Shown here piece by piece: positions 1 through 7,409 of a stretch of 10,365 bases of DNA. The notes under the pieces are model-generated. The model worked only from the letters and a program-made list of their open reading frames with translations. It had not been told where the DNA came from and searched no databases. The stretch's first letter is position 1, and the number at the start of each line of letters is the position of its first letter. The stretch is from an uncultured Clostridia bacterium. Lineage in GTDB: Bacteria; Bacillota; Clostridia; Christensenellales; Aristaeellaceae. Position numbers and translations under genes: made by a program. Location of the stretch: contig CALGBY010000020.1 in the NCBI GenBank assembly GCA_937886445.1, positions 1 through 10,365 of the forward strand. Reading direction: 5' to 3'.

Positions 1-91
1 TGACGGAAAATCTGCTTGAAACTGCACATTCCTCATTTTAGAGACACACCCTGATACGAAACACATAGCCGGTGCTGTCATTACCCTGCCA
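1..91. other. Non-coding left flank, AT-richer, possible insertion-sequence end
   Basis: This stretch lies downstream of the carB-dapF stop codon and contains no gene I can support. The longest minus-strand reading frame begun by ATG here is about 14 codons. Positions 1 to 60 contain 25 G or C bases, clearly fewer than the adjoining coding DNA. On the minus strand a sequence beginning GGGTGTGTCTC (about positions 42 to 52) runs to the window edge, and its style resembles the termini of several insertion-sequence families. That resemblance is from memory only: no transposase, inverted-repeat partner or target duplication is visible. No hairpin followed by a U-run was seen, so the end of the arg transcript is not defined here. 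Confidence 0.25.
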
Positions 92-946
92 TCAGTATTC
101 AAAAGCGCCCTCGTATACCTCCTCGGTGCTGCCGGTCAGGATCAGCCTGCCGTTTTCAGAGCGCACGCGCAGGTCTCCGCCCATCAGCTTTACAAGGATC
201 TCCGTGCCCTCATCGCAAAGGCCTTCCGCGATGGCCGCCGCGGCCGCCGCGCAGGCGCCGGTGCCGCAGGCCAGCGTTTCGCCGTTGCCGCGCTCGTATA
301 CGCGCAGGCGGAGCGTGGTGCGGTTCACCACGCGCACAAATTCCACATTGGCCTTTTCGGGGAAGAGATCGGAATTCTGGATCAGGGGGCCGATCTCGGA
401 TACCGGAAGCCCGTCAATGCTGTCGCAGAAGATCACGCAGTGGGGATTGCCCACGGAAACGCCTGTGAAGCGGTATTCTCTGCCTCCGGCTGTAAGCGTC
501 TGCCCGGTCATCCGTTCCGCAGAGGATCTTGCCGGGATATCCGCGGGGGCAAAGGAGGCTTTGCCCATATCCACGCTCACGGAGGATACCTTGCCGTCTC
601 TCAGGAACAGCTTCATGCGGCAGATGCCCGATACCGTTTCCACGGTGATCTTTTCGGAACGCACATACCCGTGGTCATAAAGGTATTTGCCCACAAGGCG
701 GATGTTGTTGCCCGCCATCCTGCCCTCGCTGCCGTCCCGGTTGAAGGAGCGCATAAAGGCGTCCGCCCTGCGGGATTTGCCGATGAGCACGATGCCGTCG
801 GCGCCTATGCTGAAATGCTGGCGGCACAGGTTGACACACAGGGATTCCGGGCAGGTGATCTGGTCGTCAAAGTTTTCGATAAAGATATAATCGTTGCCGC
901 AGGAATGCATTTTGGTGAAGGGGATCCTCTGCTTCCAGCGCCGCAT
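92..946 (-). other. dapF: C-terminal diaminopimelate epimerase-like domain of the CarB fusion, first catalytic Cys replaced
   Basis: Residues 1031-1314 of the fusion match a whole DapF, which interconverts LL- and meso-diaminopimelate for lysine and peptidoglycan. Conserved elements in order are FTKMHSCGNDY (1040-1050), the IGADG loop (about 1077-1081), VGNPH (1195-1199), NVEF (1230-1233) and ERGNGETLACGTGA (1248-1261). The last contains the second acid-base cysteine, Cys1257 (codon 266-268). The site of the first catalytic cysteine (Cys73 in characterised DapF enzymes, in a CGNG-type motif) reads MAGNNIRL: Ala1108 is a clean GCG codon at 713-715, and the later cysteine of the motif is Leu (695-697). 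Both reads are in frame within otherwise conserved sequence, so a frameshift is excluded. An ATG sits at 944-946 without a convincing Shine-Dalgarno site, so separate translation seems unlikely. The domain may be inactive or altered. Confidence 0.88.
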
Positions 947-3900
947 GCTGTTGATATCCACCAGCTCCGTGTTGGAGGGGTTGTATTTGCTGGCGATGAT
1001 CTCCGCCAGGGCGTTTGCCGTATCAAGCGAGGTGAGGCAGGGAATGCCCAGCTGCATCGCGCGGCGGTGGAGGGCAATATAATCGCCCATCGTTTCATCC
1101 TTCACGGCGCCTGTGTACACGATGTAGTTCAGCTTTCCGCTCTCAAGCAGCTCCGCTATGCCGCTGCCCTCGGTGGCGTTTTCCACCGCTTCCACCTCTA
1201 TGCCGAGGCTGCGGATGGCCGCGGCGGTGCCGGGCGTGGCATACAGGCGAAGGCCGAGATCCCAGAAGCGCTTCGCTACGGAAAGGATCTCCTGATAATC
1301 GTTGGTCTCAACGGAAAGCAGCACCGCGCTTTCACACTTGACCGGGCTGTCGGGCATTTTGAACCCGGCGGAGGTAAGCCCCTTGTAAAGGGCTTCCGCC
1401 ATGGTTTTTCCTATGCCCAGCACCTCGCCGGTGGATTTCATTTCCGGCCCCAGGATGGAGTTTGCGTCGTTCAGCTTTTCAAAGGAGAATACCGGCACCT
1501 TTACCGCGCAGTAGGGGGGCGTGCGGAAAAGACCCGTGCCGTATTCCATATCGCGCAGCTTTTCGCCCAGCATGACCCGCGTTGCGATATCCACCATGGG
1601 CACATTGGTCACCTTGCTGATATAGGGCACGGTGCGCGAGGCGCGGGGGTTGACCTCGATCACATACAGTTCATCCTCATAGGTGAGGTACTGGATGTTC
1701 ACAAGCCCCTTCGTGCCGAGAGCCAGCGCCAGCTTTTCAGAGCAGTCGCATATCTTTTCAAGAAAACGGTCCGTCAGGTTATAGGGCGGGTAGACGGCAA
1801 TGGAATCGCCCGAATGGATGCCCGCCCGCTCGATATGCTCCATGATGCCCGGGATCAGCACATCCTCGCCGTCCGAGATCACATCCACCTCAAGCTCGGT
1901 GCCGGGCATGTATTTATCCACCAGCACGGGGTATTCCGTTCCGCCTGAAAGGATGCCCTGCATATAGGAGGCGGTCTTTTCGTCATCCCAGGAGATGACC
2001 ATGTTCTGCCCGCCGATGACATAGCTGGGGCGGAGCAGCACGGGGTAGCCGATCTCGTGCGCCCAGTCAAGGGCCTCCTGAACGGTCTTTACGCCCTTGC
2101 CCGCGGGGCGGCGGATGTTGAAGCGGCTGAGAAGGGCATCAAACTTCGCGCGGTCCTCCGCGGTGTCGATGCCCTCCGCCGAGGTGCCCAGAATGGGGAT
2201 GCCCTTTTCGGCAAGGAAGCCGGTCAGCTTGATCGCGGTCTGCCCGCCGAACGCCACAACAACGCCCACCGGCTTTTCAAGCGCGATGATGGGGGCCACA
2301 TATTCCGGCGTGAGCGGCTCAAAATAGAGGCGGTCCGCCGTGTCATAATCGGTTGATACGGTTTCGGGGTTGTTATTGACGGTGACTACATCATAGCCCA
2401 TTTCGCGCAGCGTCCATACGCAGTGCACGGAGGAATAGTCAAACTCAATGCCCTGACCGATGCGGATGGGGCCGGAACCCAGCACGATCACAACGGGCTT
2501 TCCGGAGCGCCTGAAGGCCGCGGCCTCGCATTCGCCGCCGGTGCAGGAGTAAAAATACGGCTGCTCTGTGCCGAACACCTTTTCACAGGTCCTGACGGCC
2601 TTATAGCTTCTGCGTTCCTTTTTGCCGTAAAACGCGTCTTCATTGCGTATGATGTTCTGAAGCCTTTCGAGGAACCAGGGGGTGATCTTCGTAAGATCGA
2701 ATACCTCGTCAACGGATACGCCGGCCTTGAGCGCCTCATACACGGTAAAGATGCGGCGGTCGTCCTGATCCTTCAGCCGTTCAAGCACCGGCCTGTCATC
2801 CAACGGGGGCATATCCAGCGTTTTCGCGCCGATCTCCGCCCCGCGTACGGCCTTGACGAGCGCCTCCTCAAAGGTGGACGCGATGCTCATCACTTCACCG
2901 GTGGCCTTCATCTGCGTGCCGAGGCGGCGGGAGGAGCCGGCGAACTTATCAAAGGGCCACTTGGGGAACTTGACCACGGTATAATCCACCTGCGGCTCAA
3001 AGCCCGAAAGGCTGAAGCCGGTCGCTTCGTTGCGGATCTCCTTCAGCGTATAGCCGAGGGCGAGGCGTACGGTGATCTTCGCGATGGGGTAGGCGGTGGC
3101 CTTGGAGGCCAGCGCGGAGGATCTGGATACGCGCGGGTTGACCTCGATGACCGCGTATTCCTCTCCGTCCGGCCGGAGGGCAAACTGCACATTGCAGCCG
3201 CCGATGATGCCGATGGCCTTCACCATATCCAGCGCCGCCGTTTTCAGCATATCATATTCCCGGTCCGTAAGCGTCTGGGCGGGAGCGACAACGATGGAAT
3301 CGCCCGTGTGTACGCCTACGGGGTCCACATTTTCCATGGAGCATACGATCACGGCCTCGCCGGTCGCGTCCCGCATGGTTTCAAACTCGATCTCTTTCCA
3401 CCCGGCGATACATTTTTCCACCAGGATCTGCGTGATGGGAGACATATCCAGGCCGTTTTTCGCGATGACGCGGAATTCTTCTTCCGTTTCCGCGATGCCG
3501 CCGCCCGAGCCGCCCAGCGTGAACGCCGGGCGCACGATGACGGGATAACCGATCTTTTTTGCCGCGGCCAGCGCGTCCGCCATGTTTTCGGCGATCTCGG
3601 AGGGCACGCAGGGCTGGCCGATAGCCTTCATCGTATCGCGGAAAAGCTCGCGGTCCTCCGCCTTGTTGATCGCCTCCGCGTCCGTGCCCAGCAGCCGCAC
3701 GCCGTACCTTTCCAGCGTGCCGTTTTTGCTGAGCAGCATGGCCAGCGTGAGGCCTGTCTGCCCGCCGAGGCCGGCCAGCAGCCCGTCCGGACGCTCCTTT
3801 TCGATGATGCGCCGCACGGTCTCCGCGTTCAGCGGCTCAAGGTAGATCTCATCCGCCAGGTTCTTATCCGTCATGATGGTGGCGGGGTTGGAATTGACGA

Positions 3901-4036
3901 GCACCACATTGATGCCTTCATCACGAAGCACGCGGCAGGCCTGCGCCCCCGCATAGTCAAATTCGGCCGCCTGCCCGATCACGATGGGGCCGGAGCCGAT
4001 CACCATCACCTTTTTTATACGCTGATCCTTAGGCAT
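92..4036 (-). CDS. carB: Carbamoyl-phosphate synthase large subunit fused to a DapF-like domain
   Basis: The 1314-residue frame joins two enzymes. Residues 1 to about 1030 form a complete CarB, which uses ammonia (normally from CarA), bicarbonate and two ATP to make carbamoyl phosphate for arginine and pyrimidines. Visible parts are the first synthetase (GSGPIVIGQ at 14-22, ATP-grasp PAFTLGGSGGG at 170-180, EVNPRVSRS at 298-306), a helical oligomerization region (about 425-500), the second synthetase (GSGPIRIGQ at 520-528, RPSYVIGGQ at 669-677, EVNPRASRT at 794-802) and a methylglyoxal-synthase-like allosteric domain (about 900-1025, TPGTAAAIR, TSLDTANAL). DapF begins at once at residue 1031 with no stop. 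The ATG at 4036 follows GAGGTG at 4041-4046. The gene lies 47 nt after argD. No carA is adjacent. CarB is certain; I have no family precedent to cite for the fusion. Confidence 0.96.
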   Translation of the reverse strand: MPKDQRIKKVMVIGSGPIVIGQAAEFDYAGAQACRVLRDEGINVVLVNSNPATIMTDKNLADEIYLEPLNAETVRRIIEKERPDGLLAGLGGQTGLTLAMLLSKNGTLERYGVRLLGTDAEAINKAEDRELFRDTMKAIGQPCVPSEIAENMADALAAAKKIGYPVIVRPAFTLGGSGGGIAETEEEFRVIAKNGLDMSPITQILVEKCIAGWKEIEFETMRDATGEAVIVCSMENVDPVGVHTGDSIVVAPAQTLTDREYDMLKTAALDMVKAIGIIGGCNVQFALRPDGEEYAVIEVNPRVSRSSALASKATAYPIAKITVRLALGYTLKEIRNEATGFSLSGFEPQVDYTVVKFPKWPFDKFAGSSRRLGTQMKATGEVMSIASTFEEALVKAVRGAEIGAKTLDMPPLDDRPVLERLKDQDDRRIFTVYEALKAGVSVDEVFDLTKITPWFLERLQNIIRNEDAFYGKKERRSYKAVRTCEKVFGTEQPYFYSCTGGECEAAAFRRSGKPVVIVLGSGPIRIGQGIEFDYSSVHCVWTLREMGYDVVTVNNNPETVSTDYDTADRLYFEPLTPEYVAPIIALEKPVGVVVAFGGQTAIKLTGFLAEKGIPILGTSAEGIDTAEDRAKFDALLSRFNIRRPAGKGVKTVQEALDWAHEIGYPVLLRPSYVIGGQNMVISWDDEKTASYMQGILSGGTEYPVLVDKYMPGTELEVDVISDGEDVLIPGIMEHIERAGIHSGDSIAVYPPYNLTDRFLEKICDCSEKLALALGTKGLVNIQYLTYEDELYVIEVNPRASRTVPYISKVTNVPMVDIATRVMLGEKLRDMEYGTGLFRTPPYCAVKVPVFSFEKLNDANSILGPEMKSTGEVLGIGKTMAEALYKGLTSAGFKMPDSPVKCESAVLLSVETNDYQEILSVAKRFWDLGLRLYATPGTAAAIRSLGIEVEAVENATEGSGIAELLESGKLNYIVYTGAVKDETMGDYIALHRRAMQLGIPCLTSLDTANALAEIIASKYNPSNTELVDINSMRRWKQRIPFTKMHSCGNDYIFIENFDDQITCPESLCVNLCRQHFSIGADGIVLIGKSRRADAFMRSFNRDGSEGRMAGNNIRLVGKYLYDHGYVRSEKITVETVSGICRMKLFLRDGKVSSVSVDMGKASFAPADIPARSSAERMTGQTLTAGGREYRFTGVSVGNPHCVIFCDSIDGLPVSEIGPLIQNSDLFPEKANVEFVRVVNRTTLRLRVYERGNGETLACGTGACAAAAAAIAEGLCDEGTEILVKLMGGDLRVRSENGRLILTGSTEEVYEGAFEY

Positions 4037-4083
4037 AATTCACCTCACGCGGGGCATTGCCGCCGCGGTTTTCAACAAAGGAT

Positions 4084-5247
4084 TTACTGACCGATCACAG
4101 TTTTTATCGTTTCCACGGCTTCCTTCAGGATATCCCACTGGATGTTCAGCGCGGGAAGCAGCCGCACCTTATCCTTCGCGGTCAGGCAGAGAACGCCCTT
4201 TTCGATGCATTCGGCAACCACCGCGGAGGCCACTTTTTTCGTTTTGATGCCCACCATCAGGCCGAGACCCGTAACGGCCTCCACGCCCGGGGCATCCTTC
4301 AATTGCGAACGGATATAATCGCCCTTTTCCTTTACATCCTGAAGCAGCTCCTCCGTGATGCGGCCGAGCACGCTTACCGCGCCCGCGCAGCTGACGGGGT
4401 TGCCGCCGAAGGTGGAGCCGTGATCGCCCGGGGTGAGCACATTTTCGGCCTTTTCACCGATCAGGCACGCGCCGAGCGGCAGGCCGCCGCCCAGCCCCTT
4501 CGCGGTGGAGACCACATCGGGCGTGATGCCGTAATGCATGTAGCAGTACAATTCTCCCGTGCGGCCGTTGCCCGTCTGCACCTCATCGATCATGAGCAGG
4601 ATATCCTCTTTTTGGCAGAGACCGGCCACAAAACGGATGTAATCCCCGTCGATCACCTGCACGCCGCCCTCGCCCTGGATGCACTCCAGCAGCACGCCGG
4701 CCACCTTGTTTTCACTGACCGTTTTTTCAAACTCCGCCTTGTCACCGGCGGTCACATGCACAAAGCCCGGTGTGAGAGGCTGATAAAGCTCATGGTAATG
4801 CTCCTGCCCTGTGGCCGCGAGCGTGGTGAGCGTTCTGCCGTGAAAGCTGTTCTTCAGCGTGACGATCACGGAATAGTCCGCGCCCTTTTTCTGCGCGGCG
4901 TATTTCCGGGCCACCTTGATGGCGCATTCGTTGGCCTCCGCGCCGGAATTGCCGAAAAACACCTTTTTCATGCCGGTCCTTTCGCAGAGCATTTTTGCGA
5001 GCAGGGCGCAGGGCGCGGTATAATAAAGGTTGGAAGTATGCTGCACTTTGCCGATTTGATCCGTAACGGCTTTCTGCCACTGCCCGTCGGCGATGCCGAA
5101 GGAGGTGACGGCGATACCGCTTCCCAGATCGATATATTCCTTCCCGTCGGTATCCCACACAAGGCTGCCCTTGCCGTGATCGATCTCCACGGGGAACCGG
5201 CCGTAGGTGCCGGCAACATAGGTCTGATCCATTTCTTTGATGTTCAT
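4084..5247 (-). CDS. argD: Acetylornithine aminotransferase
   Basis: This cytosolic PLP-dependent class III aminotransferase converts N-acetylglutamate 5-semialdehyde to N2-acetylornithine with glutamate. The 387 residues are normal for the family. Counting from the ATG, visible landmarks are the phosphate-binding NSGAEAN (100-106), SFHGRT (134-139), IQGEGG (190-195), the PLP-ring aspartate in DEVQTG (221-226), the Schiff-base lysine Lys250 in STAKGLGGG, and HGSTFGGNP (276-284). A GTG three codons upstream (5254-5256) would extend it, but I prefer the ATG at 5247 because GGGGTG lies six bases before it and related proteins begin near MNIKEMD. It follows argB by 18 nt and precedes carB by 47 nt. 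In many bacteria ArgD also serves as succinyl-diaminopimelate aminotransferase (DapC), relevant given the DapF domain next door. The close 4-aminobutyrate and ornithine aminotransferases are less likely in this operon. Confidence 0.96.
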   Translation of the reverse strand: MNIKEMDQTYVAGTYGRFPVEIDHGKGSLVWDTDGKEYIDLGSGIAVTSFGIADGQWQKAVTDQIGKVQHTSNLYYTAPCALLAKMLCERTGMKKVFFGNSGAEANECAIKVARKYAAQKKGADYSVIVTLKNSFHGRTLTTLAATGQEHYHELYQPLTPGFVHVTAGDKAEFEKTVSENKVAGVLLECIQGEGGVQVIDGDYIRFVAGLCQKEDILLMIDEVQTGNGRTGELYCYMHYGITPDVVSTAKGLGGGLPLGACLIGEKAENVLTPGDHGSTFGGNPVSCAGAVSVLGRITEELLQDVKEKGDYIRSQLKDAPGVEAVTGLGLMVGIKTKKVASAVVAECIEKGVLCLTAKDKVRLLPALNIQWDILKEAVETIKTVIGQ

Positions 5248-5253
5248 TTTCCG

Positions 5254-5259
5254 CACCCC
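5254..5259 (-). promoter_or_regulatory. Shine-Dalgarno site deciding the argD start
   Basis: GGGGTG on the minus strand lies six bases before the ATG at 5245-5247. It overlaps the alternative GTG start (5254-5256), which itself has only a weak purine stretch before it. This favours the ATG start. Confidence 0.5.
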
Positions 5260-5265
5260 GTTTCT

Positions 5266-6138
5266 TTACTTCGCAGCTTCGGCGTTGGTCACCATGGTGC
5301 CGGCGCCCTCATCGGTAAGCAGCTCCATCAGTATGGCGTGAGGCACGCGGCCATCCATGATGATGACGTTTTTCACGCCCTTGCCGATGGCGGTCTCGCA
5401 GCACTCCACCTTGGGGATCATGCCGCCGGAAATGATGCCGCTCTGCTTAAGATTCGCGATCTCGCTTACATCGATCTCGGGGATCAGCGTGGAGGGATCG
5501 TCCTTATCCCGCAGGATACCGGCGATATCGGTCATCATGATCAGCCTTTCGGCCCCCAGCGCGCCGGCAATGTATGCGGCGGCGGTATCGCCGTTGATAT
5601 TATAGGCGTTGCCCTGCTTATCACAGCCCAGGGTGGATACAACGGGGATATACCCCTTTTCCAGCAGGTCCGTAACCGGCTTGATGTGGATCCTGGTGAT
5701 CTCGCCCACGTAGCCCAGGCGCTCGTCCTTGGTTTTCGCCTCGATGAGCCTTCCGTCCATGCCGGAAAGACCGATGGCCTTGCCGCCCTTCATTTCCAGC
5801 AGGTTTACCAGCGTTTTGTTCACCTTGCCGGAGAGCACCATCTGCACGATCTCCACCGTCTCTTTATCGGTCACCCGCAGGCCGTCCACAAATTCCGCTT
5901 TCTTGCCCAGCTTGTTCATGTATTCGGTGATCTCGGGACCGCCGCCGTGCACCAGCACCACTTTGACACCGATGAGCCACAGCAGCACGATATCCTCCAT
6001 CACCTGCTGCTTCAGTTCCTCGTTCACCATGGCGTTGCCGCCGTATTTCACCACTACGATCTTGCCGGTATAGCGCTTGATATAGGGAAGCGCCGCAGTG
6101 AGCACTTCCGCCCGCTCGGCATTGGTAAACTCATTCAT
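5266..6138 (-). CDS. argB: Acetylglutamate kinase
   Basis: ArgB phosphorylates N-acetylglutamate with ATP, the second step of the acetylated arginine route and usually the feedback-controlled one. The 290-residue amino-acid-kinase fold shows VVVKYGGNAM (28-37, catalytic Lys31), VHGGGPEI (63-70), FVDGLRVTD (83-91, Arg88 for substrate), NINGDTAA (180-187) and ISGGMIPKV (236-244). About 22 residues including RAEVLTAALPYIKRY precede the kinase core. Such an N-terminal helix is typical of the arginine-inhibited hexameric enzymes and absent from the short arginine-insensitive E. coli type. The C-terminal HAILMELLTDEGAGTM stretch also fits the arginine-sensitive class. I therefore infer feedback inhibition by arginine. 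The ATG at 6138 has only a weak, distant AAAGGA (6151-6156). It lies 26 nt after argJ and just before argD. Confidence 0.97.
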   Translation of the reverse strand: MNEFTNAERAEVLTAALPYIKRYTGKIVVVKYGGNAMVNEELKQQVMEDIVLLWLIGVKVVLVHGGGPEITEYMNKLGKKAEFVDGLRVTDKETVEIVQMVLSGKVNKTLVNLLEMKGGKAIGLSGMDGRLIEAKTKDERLGYVGEITRIHIKPVTDLLEKGYIPVVSTLGCDKQGNAYNINGDTAAAYIAGALGAERLIMMTDIAGILRDKDDPSTLIPEIDVSEIANLKQSGIISGGMIPKVECCETAIGKGVKNVIIMDGRVPHAILMELLTDEGAGTMVTNAEAAK

Positions 6139-6164
6139 AACCGTTTTCCGTCCTTTCCAAACGC

Positions 6165-7385
6165 TCAGCTTCTGTAATCGGCATTGATCTTCACGTAATC
6201 GTAGGTCAGGTCGCAGCCCCAGGCAGTGGCTTCGGCATCGCCCTCGTGCATATCGATGAGCACTGTTACTTCCTTCGCGCCCATGATATACGCGGCCTTC
6301 TCCTCGTCAAAGGCGGGCAGCTTGCCGTGATCGAACACCTTCACGGAGCCACGGTCGCTTTGATAGAACAGTTCCACGTCTGCCTCATCGAACTTGGCCC
6401 CGCTGTAGCCCATGGCACACAGGAAGCGGCCGAAATTGGCATCACAGCCGTAAATGGCGGCCTTGCTCAGATTGGAGCCCACCACGGAGCGGGCCATCTT
6501 TTTGGCGTCCGCCGTGCACTTCGCATGGATGACCTTCGCTTCAAACAACTTGGTAGCGCCTTCTCCATCCCCGGCCATACGGCGGGCCAGATAGGTGCAG
6601 ACCGCCCGGAGCGCCTCCAGGAACGCAGCGTAATCTTCATTCTCTTCACGGATGACAGCATTGCCGCACAGGCCGTTGCACATCACCATCAGGGTATCGT
6701 TGGTGGAAGTATCGCCGTCCACGGTGATCATGTTGAAGGTATCGTTCACCACCGCGGACACCGCCTGCTGAAGCAGTTTCTTTTCAATGGCGATATCACA
6801 GGTGAGGAAGGCCAGCATGGTGCACATATTGGGATGGATCATGCCGCTGCCCTTGCTCATGCCGCCGAGGGTGGCCGTTTTGCCGTCCGCGGTGAAGGTG
6901 ACCGCGATCTCCTTATTGACGGTATCGGTGGTCATGATTGCTTTGGAGGCCGCTGTGCCGGCCGCGGCGCCGCCCTTCAGCCGGGCGGACATCCCGTTCA
7001 CGCCGTTCACCAGTTTTTCCACCGGCAGCTGCATGCCGATAACGCCGGTAGAGGCCACGGCTACGGTATCGTAGGGAATGCCGAGGTTTTCCTGAACAGC
7101 CTTCGCGGTGGCTTCACAGGCGTCCATGCCCTCCTTGCCCGTACAGGCATTGGCGATGCCGCTGTTGATGACAACGGCCTGCAGCACGCCCTTTTCATTC
7201 ACGGCCATGTCCCACTTGACACAGGCCGCCTTCACGCAGTTGCTGGTAAAGGTGCCGGCGCACACGGCGGGCACTTCGCTTACCACCATAGCCATATCCG
7301 TTCTGTTCTTATACTTGATGTTCGCTTCGATATCGGCTGCCTTATATCCTTTTGCCGAGGTCACGCCGCCTTCGATCAACTGCAT
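6165..7385 (-). CDS. argJ: Glutamate N-acetyltransferase / ornithine acetyltransferase
   Basis: ArgJ moves the acetyl group from N-acetylornithine to glutamate, recycling the acetyl carrier; bifunctional forms also use acetyl-CoA. The 406-residue precursor is of normal length. Landmarks are VINSGIANACTG (72-83), the oxyanion-hole region STGVIG (112-117), KGSGMIHPNMCTML (178-191), TVDGDTSTND (221-230), GDGEGATK (272-279) and the typical C-terminal YVKINADY (397-404). The family self-cleaves before a threonine, here Thr189 between Cys188 and Thr189, giving alpha and beta chains with Thr189 as nucleophile. Cys replaces the commoner Ala before the cut, but the nucleophile is intact. The ATG at 7385 follows a strong GGAGG (7394-7398) at 8 nt. 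It sits 24 nt after the GNAT gene and 26 nt before argB. Whether it is mono- or bifunctional cannot be told by eye. Confidence 0.97.
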   Translation of the reverse strand: MQLIEGGVTSAKGYKAADIEANIKYKNRTDMAMVVSEVPAVCAGTFTSNCVKAACVKWDMAVNEKGVLQAVVINSGIANACTGKEGMDACEATAKAVQENLGIPYDTVAVASTGVIGMQLPVEKLVNGVNGMSARLKGGAAAGTAASKAIMTTDTVNKEIAVTFTADGKTATLGGMSKGSGMIHPNMCTMLAFLTCDIAIEKKLLQQAVSAVVNDTFNMITVDGDTSTNDTLMVMCNGLCGNAVIREENEDYAAFLEALRAVCTYLARRMAGDGEGATKLFEAKVIHAKCTADAKKMARSVVGSNLSKAAIYGCDANFGRFLCAMGYSGAKFDEADVELFYQSDRGSVKVFDHGKLPAFDEEKAAYIMGAKEVTVLIDMHEGDAEATAWGCDLTYDYVKINADYRS

Positions 7386-7409
7386 ATATCTTTCCTCCGG
7401 ATCCGTATA

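Noticed and set aside
695..730. Frameshift as the explanation for the missing DapF cysteine
   Set aside because: Sequence on both sides (NRDGSEGRM and VGKYLYDHG) is conserved in the same frame, so the change is substitution.
440..1948. 502-codon plus-strand frame opposite the carB-dapF junction
   Set aside because: Low-complexity His/Gly/Ala-rich translation, antisense to conserved CarB and DapF motifs.
2423..4090. 555-codon plus-strand frame opposite carB
   Set aside because: Antisense shadow of CarB, with no family resemblance and no Shine-Dalgarno site.
4057..6177. 706-codon open frame on the plus strand opposite argD and argB
   Set aside because: It is antisense to two clearly recognised enzymes. 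Its product is rich in His, Gly, Ala and Arg with no domain, as expected from the mirror image of GC-biased codons.
6816..6823. Cys instead of Ala before the ArgJ self-cleavage threonine
   Set aside because: The nucleophilic Thr189 and flanking motif are intact, and this position tolerates variation, so it is not evidence of a defect.
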